NCBI GenBank assembly: GCA_947499555.1
Contig: CANMOU010000001.1
Coordinates: 1,054,001 to 1,118,000 of the forward strand
DNA length: 64,000 nucleotides
From: an uncultured Roseovarius sp.
GTDB lineage: Bacteria; Pseudomonadota; Alphaproteobacteria; Rhodobacterales; Rhodobacteraceae
Reading direction: 5' to 3'
In this document: one piece after another, positions 44,466 through 52,457 of the stretch
Position numbering within the stretch: position 1 is the stretch's first letter
Layout of the letters: each line of letters starts with the position of its first letter
Translations under genes and position numbers: made by a program
The notes under the pieces: generated by a model
What the model was told of the DNA's origin: nothing
Seen by the model: only the letters and a program-made list of their open reading frames with translations
The model's database searches: none

Positions 44466-45106
44466 TGCATGACCTCTCTTTCATCCCCACCGCGCAGTGA
44501 AAACTCCATCAGCGTCACAAGTGTCTCGCGCCGGGTTGCAAGACAAGGCGCCTCAAGCAAAGCCTGTTTGTCCTCGGGATCGAACCCAAGCAGCATGGAC
44601 AAAGAGTTAATTAGCAATTCGTCATCCGCCTCTTTCAAAGCTTCCCAATCCGTGCGCAATTCATGCACTTCAAAATACCGCGTCAGAAGTTGCATGAACA
44701 TGCCCCGGTCGAACCCCCTGTCTTTTTCACAAGGAGCAAAGTCACGTTCGAAACCGCTCCACGAGACCTCGGCCCGGCGATAGGGCGTAAAGCCGTCGAT
44801 CTCGGTCTGGATCCGAAACCGCGAGATCCCGGCCAGCGTGATCATGTAGCGGCCATCTTCGGTTTCCGAAAACTGGGTCACGCGGCCAGCACAGCCGATC
44901 GAGTGAAGACCTTTGCCGTCGCCCCCCCCCATTGGATTGGGTTGCACCATGCCGATAAGCCGGTGCGGCGTTTTCAACGTATCCTCAAGCATCGCGAGGT
45001 AACGTGGCTCAAAAAGATGCAAGGGCAAACGAGACCGTGGCAACAGCAAGGCCCCGGGCAACGGAAAAAGAGACACTGTCTCTGGAAGATCACCCTGTTT
45101 GATCAT
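44462..45106 (-). CDS. LON peptidase substrate-binding domain protein
   Basis: 214 residues: [50 protein letters not shown], then [30 protein letters not shown]. That is the Lon N-terminal (PUA-like) domain alone, without the AAA+ and protease parts of Lon. Stand-alone copies of this kind are widespread in alphaproteobacteria, and their role is unknown; they may bind substrates for ATP-dependent proteolysis. It lies between the thioredoxin-TPR gene (26 bases upstream) and the trm112-like gene. Confidence 0.9.
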   Translation of the reverse strand: MIKQGDLPETVSLFPLPGALLLPRSRLPLHLFEPRYLAMLEDTLKTPHRLIGMVQPNPMGGGDGKGLHSIGCAGRVTQFSETEDGRYMITLAGISRFRIQTEIDGFTPYRRAEVSWSGFERDFAPCEKDRGFDRGMFMQLLTRYFEVHELRTDWEALKEADDELLINSLSMLLGFDPEDKQALLEAPCLATRRETLVTLMEFSLRGGDEREVMQ

Positions 45107-45132
45107 GCCGATGATGTAGGGCGCTCGGCGCG

Positions 45133-46044
45133 TCAGGCAAATATCATTGAACTCAATTTCCGCCGACCATTGAGGACAATTGGATCATTCGGTTTCAGCG
45201 CGTCGAAAATCGTGAAGAGTTGTGTCTTGGCGGCACCGTCATTCCACTCACGATCGCGGCCAAATAGCTCCAGCAATTCTGCGACCGCCGCCTCGCTGTC
45301 ACCCGAAGCCTGCAGAGCCTGCGCCAGGTCATACCGAGCCTGATGATCATCAGCATTGGCCTCGACCGCCGCCCGCAATTCGGCCACAGGACCGGCGTCT
45401 GCCGCCTGTCGCGCCAGCGCAAGCTGTGCATGGGCTGCTTCAAGCTCGGGGCTTTCGGCAATGGAGGCAGGCGCGCCGTTCAGGATCGCTTCGGCCTGAT
45501 CAGCGTCATCCATTGCCAAGTAGCTGGCCACAAGCCCGGCATAGGCGGCGGCGTTCTCACCATCCTCTTGCAATATCGCCGCGAAAGTCTGAGCCGCATC
45601 CGCAGCGGCCCCCTGATCCAGCATCTCTTGGGCTGCTGCCACGGCATCATCCAAACCGCCGCTGGCATCGCCCCCTGCCGCTTCTACGGTACGCGCCACA
45701 AACGCGTCAATCTCGGATGGCGGAACCGCGCCCTGAAACCCGTCAATCGGCTGGCCCTTGTAAAAGGCGTAGACCGTGGGGATCGACTGCACCTGAAGCT
45801 GGCCCGCGATCATCTGGTTTTCGTCCACATTGACCTTGGCCATCCTGACCGCACCCTTGGCCTTGGTCACCGCCGCCTCAAGCGCCGGACCCAGGGTCTT
45901 GCACGGGCCACACCATGGCGCCCAGAAATCCACGATGACCGGAACGGTCTGTGATGCCTCCACAACCTCGGCCATGAAGTCAGCTTCTGAGACGTCCTTG
46001 ATCAGGTCATCTACAGGCGGGGTCTGGCCACCGAGTTCAAGCAT
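45133..46044 (-). CDS. ybbN: Thioredoxin-domain co-chaperone, YbbN/CnoX-like
   Basis: 303 residues from the ATG at 46044, with GGAGG 5-6 bases upstream (ATG 46062 is also in frame). An N-terminal thioredoxin domain (about 18-125) has the WCGPC active site (Cys45-Cys48) in VPVIVDFWAPWCGPCKTLGPALEAAV and VQSIPTVYAFYKGQPIDGFQG. The rest is alpha-helical with TPR-like repeats rich in Ala and Glu (AQTFAAILQEDGENAAAYAGLVASYLAMDDADQAEAIL). YbbN/CnoX protects proteins from oxidation and hands them to GroEL and DnaK. In Escherichia coli the first Cys is altered; here a full CGPC suggests oxidoreductase activity. Confidence 0.92.
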   Translation of the reverse strand: MLELGGQTPPVDDLIKDVSEADFMAEVVEASQTVPVIVDFWAPWCGPCKTLGPALEAAVTKAKGAVRMAKVNVDENQMIAGQLQVQSIPTVYAFYKGQPIDGFQGAVPPSEIDAFVARTVEAAGGDASGGLDDAVAAAQEMLDQGAAADAAQTFAAILQEDGENAAAYAGLVASYLAMDDADQAEAILNGAPASIAESPELEAAHAQLALARQAADAGPVAELRAAVEANADDHQARYDLAQALQASGDSEAAVAELLELFGRDREWNDGAAKTQLFTIFDALKPNDPIVLNGRRKLSSMIFA

Positions 46045-46134
46045 GAAAGCCTCCGGGTTCATCAATTCGAACAGATGGCCGTTACATGGCGTAGCGAGGG
46101 CAGTCTTGCAAGAGGCAGATCGGCAGAAGGAAAC

Positions 46135-46428
46135 TCAGGACTTCGCAGGTAATGGCAGACAACCCGGCAAGCCCGCTGGAAGAACCAGCCGCCCACCAGC
46201 CCGATAGAGCGATAGCCCAAGGTTTTCGGTATCACCACGCACCGCGACCCAGAAGGTGCCGCCGCCAACCACCGCAGCCCCCTCCGGCATGTTCGACACA
46301 AACTCTGGGTTCGGCCACAGCACAATGGCACCGGGCGCGGCATCTGTGACCACCATGACCGTCATGATCGTCGCAAGCCACCCCGCCGTAACCCCCGCAA
46401 GGGCCAGCACCCAGGTTCTAATAGTCAT
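46135..46428 (-). CDS. Small membrane-anchored protein of unknown function
   Basis: 97 residues: MTIRTWVLALAGVTAGWLATIMTVMVVTDAAPGAIVLWPNPEFVSNMPEGAAVVGGGTFWVAVRGDTENLGLSLYRAGGRLVLPAGLPGCLPLPAKS. One hydrophobic helix (about 5-27) anchors a small beta-rich domain. It begins inside the last 11 bases of the preceding 355-residue gene and is the fourth gene of a tightly packed run with an exported flavoenzyme. No family recognised. Confidence 0.6.
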   Translation of the reverse strand: MTIRTWVLALAGVTAGWLATIMTVMVVTDAAPGAIVLWPNPEFVSNMPEGAAVVGGGTFWVAVRGDTENLGLSLYRAGGRLVLPAGLPGCLPLPAKS

Positions 46429-47485
46429 GGATATGCTCTAACCGCAGACGGTCCGGTCCGGTGGCGGCCTGCATCTGCCGCAGCCGCTCGGCCAGGTCCG
46501 CGATCTTCACCATCACCAGATGACGGTTATCGCCATATCCTTGCCTTGGGAAACTGTGCAGCGCATCCTCGGCGGTTTTCGATTGTGAGAGGGCGGTGAA
46601 CATGATGTCATCATTGCCCGCAATCTCGACAAACTCGGCCCCCTGCCCGGCCATCTCCATCAACAGATTGGTCAAGACACGGTAGCGCGGGGTCTCAATC
46701 TCAACACCCTGAGACCGCGCACCGATCACCGTCACGCCGTCAAAAGCCTGCAGGGCCTCGGCATCGAGGCCGCTCACAACCATCCGCAGGCTCAGCTCAT
46801 CCGGACCCACTTCGGCCACGGCATCCGCTATGACCCGCGCATAAGCCGCCTTGACCTTGTATTCTGATCCAAGGGCCGCCGCCCGTTCTACATCGCGCAG
46901 CGTATCCGTGGCCTGATCCAGAAGCGCCGCACGGTCCCTGTCAAAATCCCATTTGAACCAGGGCACCTGCTGCAGAAACGCCGCATAGGCGCGCGCCTGC
47001 TCGGCGGAAAGCTCATCAAGAGGGGCACGCTGCTCGCCGCGGGCCAGTGTTGCCAATCGTCCCAGAGTTTCCTCATAGGCCGCCTTGGCCAAAAGCTCGG
47101 CTGTGAAACTCACGCCGATCACATAGACCATGCGCTTGGTCTCCCAGTCGATCCCGCCATGATCAGCCGAGGCAAAGCTCAGCTCACAAAGCGAGGACCA
47201 GAAGCCGCCAATGGCCGAGAGATACCCAAACTCATGCGGATCACCGGTGCTGATGACCTGTGCGTAATCGTCATAGGCATGCACGATATGCCACTCGGGA
47301 TAGGTCATCAGCGTGCGCGCCTCAGAGCGGTGATGCTCTGGCGGCAGGATCGCCGTGTAGGTGCTGTCCTTGGTCTTGGGGATACAGGACAGCTCATTAT
47401 ATCCCACCGGCAAGAGCAGCCCGATGACCAGCAAGACCAGCAGGAGGACAAGCCGCTTGGTCCATTTGAAAATCCACCGGATCAT
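46418..47485 (-). CDS. Membrane-anchored protein of unknown function (355 residues)
   Basis: One N-terminal membrane helix (LVLLLVLLVIGLLLPVGYNEL) anchors a large extracytoplasmic domain with recognisable but unnamed blocks: EARTLMTYPEWHIVHAYDDYAQVISTGDPHEFGYLSAIGGFWSSLCEL, RMVYVIGVSFTAELLAKAAYEETLGRL, and EFVEIAGNDDIMFTALSQ. The TYPEWHIVHAYDDYA and EFGYLSAIGGFWSSLC segments look strongly conserved in character, with aromatic and charged residues suited to substrate or cofactor contact. I do not recognise the family. It lies one base after the four-helix membrane protein gene and upstream of the 97-residue gene, in an operon with a Tat-exported VAO-type flavoenzyme, so it may be a partner of that enzyme. 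Confidence 0.75.
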   Translation of the reverse strand: MIRWIFKWTKRLVLLLVLLVIGLLLPVGYNELSCIPKTKDSTYTAILPPEHHRSEARTLMTYPEWHIVHAYDDYAQVISTGDPHEFGYLSAIGGFWSSLCELSFASADHGGIDWETKRMVYVIGVSFTAELLAKAAYEETLGRLATLARGEQRAPLDELSAEQARAYAAFLQQVPWFKWDFDRDRAALLDQATDTLRDVERAAALGSEYKVKAAYARVIADAVAEVGPDELSLRMVVSGLDAEALQAFDGVTVIGARSQGVEIETPRYRVLTNLLMEMAGQGAEFVEIAGNDDIMFTALSQSKTAEDALHSFPRQGYGDNRHLVMVKIADLAERLRQMQAATGPDRLRLEHIHDY

Positions 47486-47486
47486 G

Positions 47487-47894
47487 TCATGCCGCCCGGT
47501 CGAGCTTTAGCCCGGCGAAAAGCGCAAATCCCCCCAATGCGATATGCGGCAGGTTTGCAAGGATACGCGGAACCGACAAAGAGAAGCCTTCCGAGGGGTT
47601 CGAAAAGATCGCCAGATCGAGAAACCCATAGGCCGTGAAGATGCCGAAGATGCCATCGGCCAGATATAGCGCGCCAAAAATGACCAGAAAGATCTTGGCC
47701 GCCCGATGGCTGATCACCGCGGCCGAAAACGCCCAGAGCGCCGAGACGACATGCAGCGCGTCATCAAACGGGTCGAGCGCGAAAATGCCAAAGGCCAGCC
47801 CATTTTCATCCGTAAGACCGGGGATGTAGTTCAGCGACGCCGCCACAAGCAAAGCGGCTGTGTAGAAAAGACAGATTTTACGCAACAAAGTCAT
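47487..47894 (-). CDS. Four-helix membrane protein, DUF4383-like
   Basis: 135 residues from the ATG at 47894, which overlaps the flavoenzyme stop as ATGA. Four hydrophobic helices: ICLFYTAALLVAASLNYIPGL, ALHVVSALWAFSAAVI, AAKIFLVIFGALYLADGIFGIFTA, and ILANLPHIALGGFALFAGL. The NLPHIALGG motif in the last helix resembles the NxxHxxxG signature of DUF4383 and related small membrane proteins. No transport motif. Coupling to the flavoenzyme gene suggests a functional relation, for example anchoring or electron acceptance through a quinone, but this is inference. Confidence 0.7.
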   Translation of the reverse strand: MTLLRKICLFYTAALLVAASLNYIPGLTDENGLAFGIFALDPFDDALHVVSALWAFSAAVISHRAAKIFLVIFGALYLADGIFGIFTAYGFLDLAIFSNPSEGFSLSVPRILANLPHIALGGFALFAGLKLDRAA

Positions 47895-49378
47895 AGCTGG
47901 CTCAAATATTGGTCCCAAAGGTTGTTTCTGAAGACAAGGCCCGGATCGAGGGCCCGCTTGGCGGCGACAAAAGCCTGCGCGCGCGGATAGGCGCGCCGCA
48001 TTTGCGGGATCGTCGCATGTGGTCGGTAAGGCAGGTAATATGTCCCACCGATATCGATGATCCCATCAATCAACGCGCGTGTCATCCGCGCCATGTCGGC
48101 CTCGCCGCGTGCGGTCATTTCCTGGCTGAAGGACATCACTGCCGCAATACGCGGCACCGGCGCATAGGCCAGCCAGCTGTCCGGATCGGTATCAATGAAG
48201 CGCAGAGTGACATTGAGAAATTCCTGGAATGAGCCGGGGATCACCTTGCGACAAAGCTCCAGAAACTCCGGGAACCGCTCTGGGCTAATGAAATATTCAT
48301 GCAGGATATCCGTGCGATCCGGGTTGCGATCGTCCAGCGTCACCACCGGTTCGTTCATCAGCGAATTGCGCGTCGCCACGCCATCGCCGATGGACGGTCC
48401 AAGATCGGTCTCAAACCACCAGCGCAGCGATTTCATCGACTCATTGCCAAGCTGCCAGCGATAGACCCGGCTGGCGATACGCGCCATTGCGCCCGACCCG
48501 GAGGCCGCTGGCAGATCCGACTGGTCCTCGGTGGCGCGATAGGTGATCATCAGCGCCTTTTCAAAAAAGCTCTCACGCTCCACGTTGAGCCGCCCATAGG
48601 CCATGGTGACCCCCGGATCGGCCAGCGCCTCGATGAACCTAGTGCCATACTCTTTGGCCGGAAATTCCTCGAATTTAGGGGCAAGCCGCGTGTTGCGCTC
48701 CATTTCCACCACCATTTCCGTGATAGCACCGGTCAGGCCATAACCGCCCATCGTCTGGCCAAAAAGATCAGCGTTCTTCGAGCGCGAGCAGCTCACCAAC
48801 TCTCCATCTGGCAACACCATGTCAAAGCTTCGGACCGTGGCCCCCATCGGCCCCATCTTCACCGGCCAGCCATGAGCGTTCACGCAAAAGGTCGCCGCCA
48901 CGCCGAAGTCATGGTTCGACTGCATGACCTTGGGGCCGAACCCAATCGGATCGAGCGCGGCGATCACCTCGGCCCAGGTCGTGCCCGCCTGCACGCGGTA
49001 GGTGCCGGCTTCTGTGTTCGGCTCCACGAAACCGCCCTGATAGGTGATCGCATGCCCATCGCGCGGAATGGCCTGAGCCCCCATGGAATGGCGCGCGGCG
49101 CTGACATTCACCGGTCGCCCGGCGGTCCGCGCCAGCCGGATTTCATCGCGAAGCGCACCGACCAGCGCATCCCCCCGGCTGTTTTCCAAAATCAGGTGCT
49201 TGGCAATCGGCGTCTCCGAGAGGCCGCTGGCGTCATTCAGCGTGCCCTCAGCCCCCGTCGGCTTGATCCAGGTCACGCCATCATAGCTGGGCAAATCAGA
49301 ACTCAGACGGTTGGCCGCAAGCCCCCCGGCAAACGCGGCACCGCCCAATAAAATTGCGCGTCTCGAAAGCTTGCGCAT
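47891..49378 (-). CDS. Tat-exported FAD-dependent oxidase, sugar-lactone oxidase (VAO) type
   Basis: 495 residues from the ATG at 49378 (GAGGG upstream). A twin-arginine signal (KLSRRAILLGGAAFAGGLAA) targets it to the periplasm. The VAO/PCMH FAD domain shows GRPVNVSAARHSMGAQAIPRDGHAI, TWAEVIAALDPIGFGPKVMQSNHDFGVAATFCVNAHGWPVKMGPMGATVRSF and FGQTMGGYGLTGAITEM. The C-terminal part (SWLAYAPVPRIAAVMSFSQ, LDPGLVFRNNLWDQYL) resembles D-arabinono-1,4-lactone oxidase and alditol oxidases. It probably oxidises a sugar-like or polyol substrate outside the cytoplasm; the acceptor could be oxygen or a membrane quinone. It is the first gene of a four-gene run with three membrane proteins. Confidence 0.85.
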   Translation of the reverse strand: MRKLSRRAILLGGAAFAGGLAANRLSSDLPSYDGVTWIKPTGAEGTLNDASGLSETPIAKHLILENSRGDALVGALRDEIRLARTAGRPVNVSAARHSMGAQAIPRDGHAITYQGGFVEPNTEAGTYRVQAGTTWAEVIAALDPIGFGPKVMQSNHDFGVAATFCVNAHGWPVKMGPMGATVRSFDMVLPDGELVSCSRSKNADLFGQTMGGYGLTGAITEMVVEMERNTRLAPKFEEFPAKEYGTRFIEALADPGVTMAYGRLNVERESFFEKALMITYRATEDQSDLPAASGSGAMARIASRVYRWQLGNESMKSLRWWFETDLGPSIGDGVATRNSLMNEPVVTLDDRNPDRTDILHEYFISPERFPEFLELCRKVIPGSFQEFLNVTLRFIDTDPDSWLAYAPVPRIAAVMSFSQEMTARGEADMARMTRALIDGIIDIGGTYYLPYRPHATIPQMRRAYPRAQAFVAAKRALDPGLVFRNNLWDQYLSQL

Positions 49379-49554
49379 CGCATCCCTCGTCTCATGCCCC
49401 TTGTACCATCTTTGGCCCAAAGGCGCCTTATTGCAGGTCCGGAAACCCTGACCTTTCAAACAACACATTGGGTTTGCACCAGAATATGCGCATTTTCTGG
49501 GCCATTTTCAGCAAAGATAAAGGTGGTTTTGGACACGATCAGCAGTTCGCGCGA

Positions 49555-49604
49555 CCAGAGTTTTCAAAAAACTCTGGCCAAAAATTTTTCAAAAATTTTT
49601 GGCC
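49555..49604 (-). terminator. Tandem perfect hairpins after xthA
   Basis: GGCCAAAAATTTTT (49576-49589) and AAAAATTTTTGGCC (49591-49604) are exact reverse complements around one base, immediately downstream of the xthA stop. The neighbouring pair CCAGAGTTTT (49555-49564) and AAAACTCTGG (49568-49577) forms a second hairpin that shares two bases with it. On the minus strand this ends in T-rich sequence, so it probably terminates xthA. Confidence 0.65.
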
Positions 49605-50393
49605 CTACAAATCAAATGTCGCAAAGACAGGCGCGTGATCAGACGGTTTGTCCCAGCCTCGCGCATCGCGCAAAATCCGGCTGGAATGGGCCGCGGCCTT
49701 GATGTCGTCGCTGGCCCAGATGTGGTCCAGCCTGCGGCCCTTGTCGGCCGTATCCCAATCCCGCGCCCGATAAGACCACCAGCTGTAAAGCTGCCCTTCT
49801 GGGATATCGGCGCGGGTCACATCAGCCCAGCCGCCTGCCTCCATCACATCACCAAAGTGCTCCACCTCGATCGGTGTATGGCTGACCACTTTGAGAAGCT
49901 GCTTATGGCTCCAGACATCATCTTCGCGCGGGGCGATGTTCAGGTCACCCACCAGAATGGCGTTCTCAGGCCGCTCGGATTTGAACCAGTCGCGCATATC
50001 CGTCAGGTAATCGAGCTTCTGGCCAAACTTCTCGTTCACCGCCCGGTCCGGTACATCACCGCCCGCAGGCACATAGAAATTGTGAATGACCGTGCCATTC
50101 TCCAGCCGCCCCGCCACATGGCGCGCATGGCCCAGACCGGCAAAATCCTTGTTACCCAGATCCTCAATCGGCAGCTTCGACAGGATCGCAACACCGTTAT
50201 AGCCTTTCTGCCCCCGCGCGATCATGTGGGTGTAGCCCAAGGCCGCGAAACTTTCTGCCGGGATCTTTTCAACCGGTGATTTGCATTCCTGCAAGCACAG
50301 CACATCCGGGCCCTCTTCCTGCAGAAGTCTGGCCACAATCGGCTGGCGCAGACGCACGGAATTTATGTTCCAGGTGGCAAGCGTAAAGGGCAT
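49605..50393 (-). CDS. xthA: Exodeoxyribonuclease III
   Basis: 262 residues from the ATG at 50393 (MPFTLATWNINSVRLRQP); the frame further upstream overlaps the hydrolase gene and is spurious. AP-endonuclease fold: VLCLQECKSPVEKIP, HMIARGQKGYNGVAILSKLP, ENAILVGDLNIAPREDDVW, WADVTRADIPEGQLYSWWSYRARDWDTADKGRRLDHIWASDDI, and WDKPSDHAPVFATF. The catalytic Glu (QEC), Asp/Asn (GDLN) and Asp-His (SDHAPV) are all present. It cuts at abasic sites and degrades one strand of duplex DNA in base-excision repair. Confidence 0.95.
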   Translation of the reverse strand: MPFTLATWNINSVRLRQPIVARLLQEEGPDVLCLQECKSPVEKIPAESFAALGYTHMIARGQKGYNGVAILSKLPIEDLGNKDFAGLGHARHVAGRLENGTVIHNFYVPAGGDVPDRAVNEKFGQKLDYLTDMRDWFKSERPENAILVGDLNIAPREDDVWSHKQLLKVVSHTPIEVEHFGDVMEAGGWADVTRADIPEGQLYSWWSYRARDWDTADKGRRLDHIWASDDIKAAAHSSRILRDARGWDKPSDHAPVFATFDL

Positions 50394-50412
50394 GGTCGGC
50401 GTCCTGAGCAGA

Positions 50413-51402
50413 TTATCGGGCGGCTTGTTCGGCAAGCTGCCCCAGGGCCAGATCAAGTGCAAGCAGGAACGCGTCCAGATCCTCGATCTGCGGAATATGA
50501 CCGACACCCGGCATGAGGATCAGCTCCGAGCCTGGTGTCGCCTCCTTTAACGCAAAGCCCTGGTCCACCGGCGTGACGGTGTCTTCCTCGCCCCAGAGAT
50601 AGACAACCGGGAGCGTCAACGCTGCATAGCTTTCGGCGCGGGTACTCAAAGCATCCTGAGGCGGAACCAGAAGAGAGGGTAGCCAATCGGCATAGGCTGC
50701 CGTGGTTCCTTCGCGCGCGAAAGGCCGCGTGAGAACAGCGATCACGTCATCCGTTGCAGCCTCCTTGACGTGAATAAGCCCTTTCAGGAAAGTCCGGGTA
50801 AGCCAGGGATTGGTCACTGTCAGCGCCGTTGCCGACTCGCGGATTGCTCGAATCCGCAGAATGAACGGCAGTGATTTTCCGGTCTCATGGCTGCCCAGCC
50901 CCAGCGCCCCGTCAACCACGATCAGACCTTCAAAAGCAGCCGGGTCTTGCAGCACCGCTTCAACACCCGGCGCCGCCCCAACCGAATGCGCCACCAGAAT
51001 AGGCTTGGTGCCCAGCGCCGCCACGAGCGCACGCACGCGTTCGGCCTGACGCGTCCTTGCATAGTTGCCGTCGGTGGCATGATCCGAAAATCCAAAGGGC
51101 GGCATATCAAAGGCGACTGCCCGCCAGCCCTCGGCGCCCATCTCGCGCAGGACAGGTGCCCAAAGGCCCGACCACGCCGCTGTGCCATGGGCAAAGAGCA
51201 GCATAGGCGCATCTTCCGGTCCCTCTTCCCAGACAAAGATGTCACCCTCGGATGTCTCTACGAGCCGCCCCTCATCAGGCAAGACTTCGGTCAGAGGCTG
51301 ATTTTCGCGCAGCATCGCCGCACCACGCGCAACCAGCAGAACCAGCACCGAAACAAGTCCGGCCCAGATCAGTATCCGAGAGATCCAGCGCATTTGTCCC
51401 AC
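50413..51402 (-). CDS. Alpha/beta-fold hydrolase with N-terminal membrane helix
   Basis: 329 residues. An N-terminal hydrophobic helix (RILIWAGLVSVLVLLVARGAAML) precedes the alpha/beta hydrolase domain: MLLFAHGTAAWSGLWAPVLREMGAEGWRAVAFDMPPFGFSDHAT (oxyanion region HGTAA), the nucleophile elbow VAHSVGAAPGVEAVL with Ser, VVYLWGEEDTVTPVDQGFAL with the acid, and MPGVGHIPQIEDLDAFL with the catalytic His. The substrate is unknown. Convergent with nothing; it is followed by xthA after 19 bases in the same direction, which may be co-transcribed. Confidence 0.88.
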   Translation of the reverse strand: MGQMRWISRILIWAGLVSVLVLLVARGAAMLRENQPLTEVLPDEGRLVETSEGDIFVWEEGPEDAPMLLFAHGTAAWSGLWAPVLREMGAEGWRAVAFDMPPFGFSDHATDGNYARTRQAERVRALVAALGTKPILVAHSVGAAPGVEAVLQDPAAFEGLIVVDGALGLGSHETGKSLPFILRIRAIRESATALTVTNPWLTRTFLKGLIHVKEAATDDVIAVLTRPFAREGTTAAYADWLPSLLVPPQDALSTRAESYAALTLPVVYLWGEEDTVTPVDQGFALKEATPGSELILMPGVGHIPQIEDLDAFLLALDLALGQLAEQAAR

Positions 51403-51473
51403 CTCCGCTTTCGGGCCACCATATCAAGACGGCAAATCACGGCAATTTCGAATTTCCGAAATGCGAGGCGGTC

Positions 51474-51502
51474 AAAAAAAGGCCCCGGGCGATGCCGGGG
51501 CC
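51474..51502 (-). terminator. Intrinsic terminator of the response-regulator transcript
   Basis: GGCCCCGG (51481-51488) and CCGGGGCC (51495-51502) form an eight-pair stem with a six-base loop. On the minus strand it is followed by seven T (51480-51474). It lies about 100 bases after the response-regulator stop, leaving a long 3' untranslated region. Confidence 0.88.
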
Positions 51503-51599
51503 AGTCCAACAGGGAGGTGCATATATAAGCCGCTATATGCTGCGGTATAGGTCAGTCCTAGCAAGCCATGGGCGCGCCAGCTTTGACCTATGTCAAGTC

Positions 51600-52286
51600 T
51601 TACGCCAAGAGCCGGTAACCCCCGGATTCTGTCACCAGAAGCCGCGCGTTGGACGGATCAGGCTCGATCTTCTGGCGCAGGCGATAAATATGTGTCTCAA
51701 GCGTGTGGGTGGTCACACCGGCATTATAGCCCCAGACCTCATGCAAAAGCACATCACGTGCCACCACGCCATCTGGCGAACGATACAGAAACTTCAGAAT
51801 ATTGGTCTCTTTCTCGGTCAGGCGAATCTTGCGCTCGTCCTCGGTGATCAGCATCTTCATCGCGGGCTTGAACGTGTAGGGCCCAAGCTGGAAGATCGCA
51901 TCCTCAGACTGCTCGTGTTGACGTAGCTGGGCGCGAATACGGGCCAGCAGCACGGGGAATTTGAACGGCTTCGAAATGTAGTCATTCGCCCCTGCATCAA
52001 GACCTAGGATGGTGTCGGCATCACCATCATGGCCCGTCAGCATCATGATCGGCGCTTTCACACCTTGCTTGCGCATGAGCCGACACAGTTCGCGACCATC
52101 GGTGTCCGGCAGACCCACGTCCAGAATAACCAGATCATAGATCCCGTCCTTGACGCGCCCCATGGCATCACTTCCATTGCCGGCTTCGAACACATCGAAG
52201 TCTTCGGTCATCACCAGTTGTTCACTAAGCGCTTCGCGCAGGTCGTCATCATCATCGACAAGCAGAATTTTCTTGAGCTGAGCCAT
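51600..52286 (-). CDS. cenR: OmpR-family response regulator, CenR-like
   Basis: 228 residues from the ATG at 52286. Receiver domain (about 4-120) with the acidic pocket LVDDDDDLREAL, the phospho-acceptor Asp56 in DLVILDVGLPDTDGREL and the Lys in DYISKPFKFPVLLARIR. C-terminal winged helix (about 130-228): KIRLTEKETNILKFLYRSPDGVVARDVLLHEVWGYNAGVTTHTLETHIYRLRQKIEPDPSNARLLVTESGGYRLL. The receiver closely resembles alphaproteobacterial CenR, an essential envelope regulator partnered with the kinase CenK. No histidine kinase is adjacent, as is usual for cenR. The name is a best guess from similarity; the family assignment is sure. Confidence 0.88.
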   Translation of the reverse strand: MAQLKKILLVDDDDDLREALSEQLVMTEDFDVFEAGNGSDAMGRVKDGIYDLVILDVGLPDTDGRELCRLMRKQGVKAPIMMLTGHDGDADTILGLDAGANDYISKPFKFPVLLARIRAQLRQHEQSEDAIFQLGPYTFKPAMKMLITEDERKIRLTEKETNILKFLYRSPDGVVARDVLLHEVWGYNAGVTTHTLETHIYRLRQKIEPDPSNARLLVTESGGYRLLA

Positions 52287-52317
52287 GTTCGCGTTCCTCT
52301 TTGCTTGCAAGCCTACT

Positions 52318-52407
52318 TGTGACAGGCCAGCATGACACGCAAGGTCTGTGACAGAGCAATCACGGCCAAGTGTTACAGAGCGGTCAAATGTTTCATTCCG
52401 TTATAAT
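52318..52407. promoter_or_regulatory. Repeated TGTGACAG boxes and a consensus -10 in the cenR-ribA gap
   Basis: TGTGACAG at 52318-52325 and 52347-52354 and TGTTACAG at 52371-52378 lie upstream of TATAAT (52402-52407), a perfect -10 reading toward ribA without a good -35. Sites of this kind at a weak-35 promoter are candidates for activator binding, perhaps by the CenR-like regulator on the other side. Confidence 0.4.
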
Positions 52408-52457
52408 ATCCTGTAGGGCGGCGCTGAACCCGACGATGGCAGAAACAGAGGCACAAA

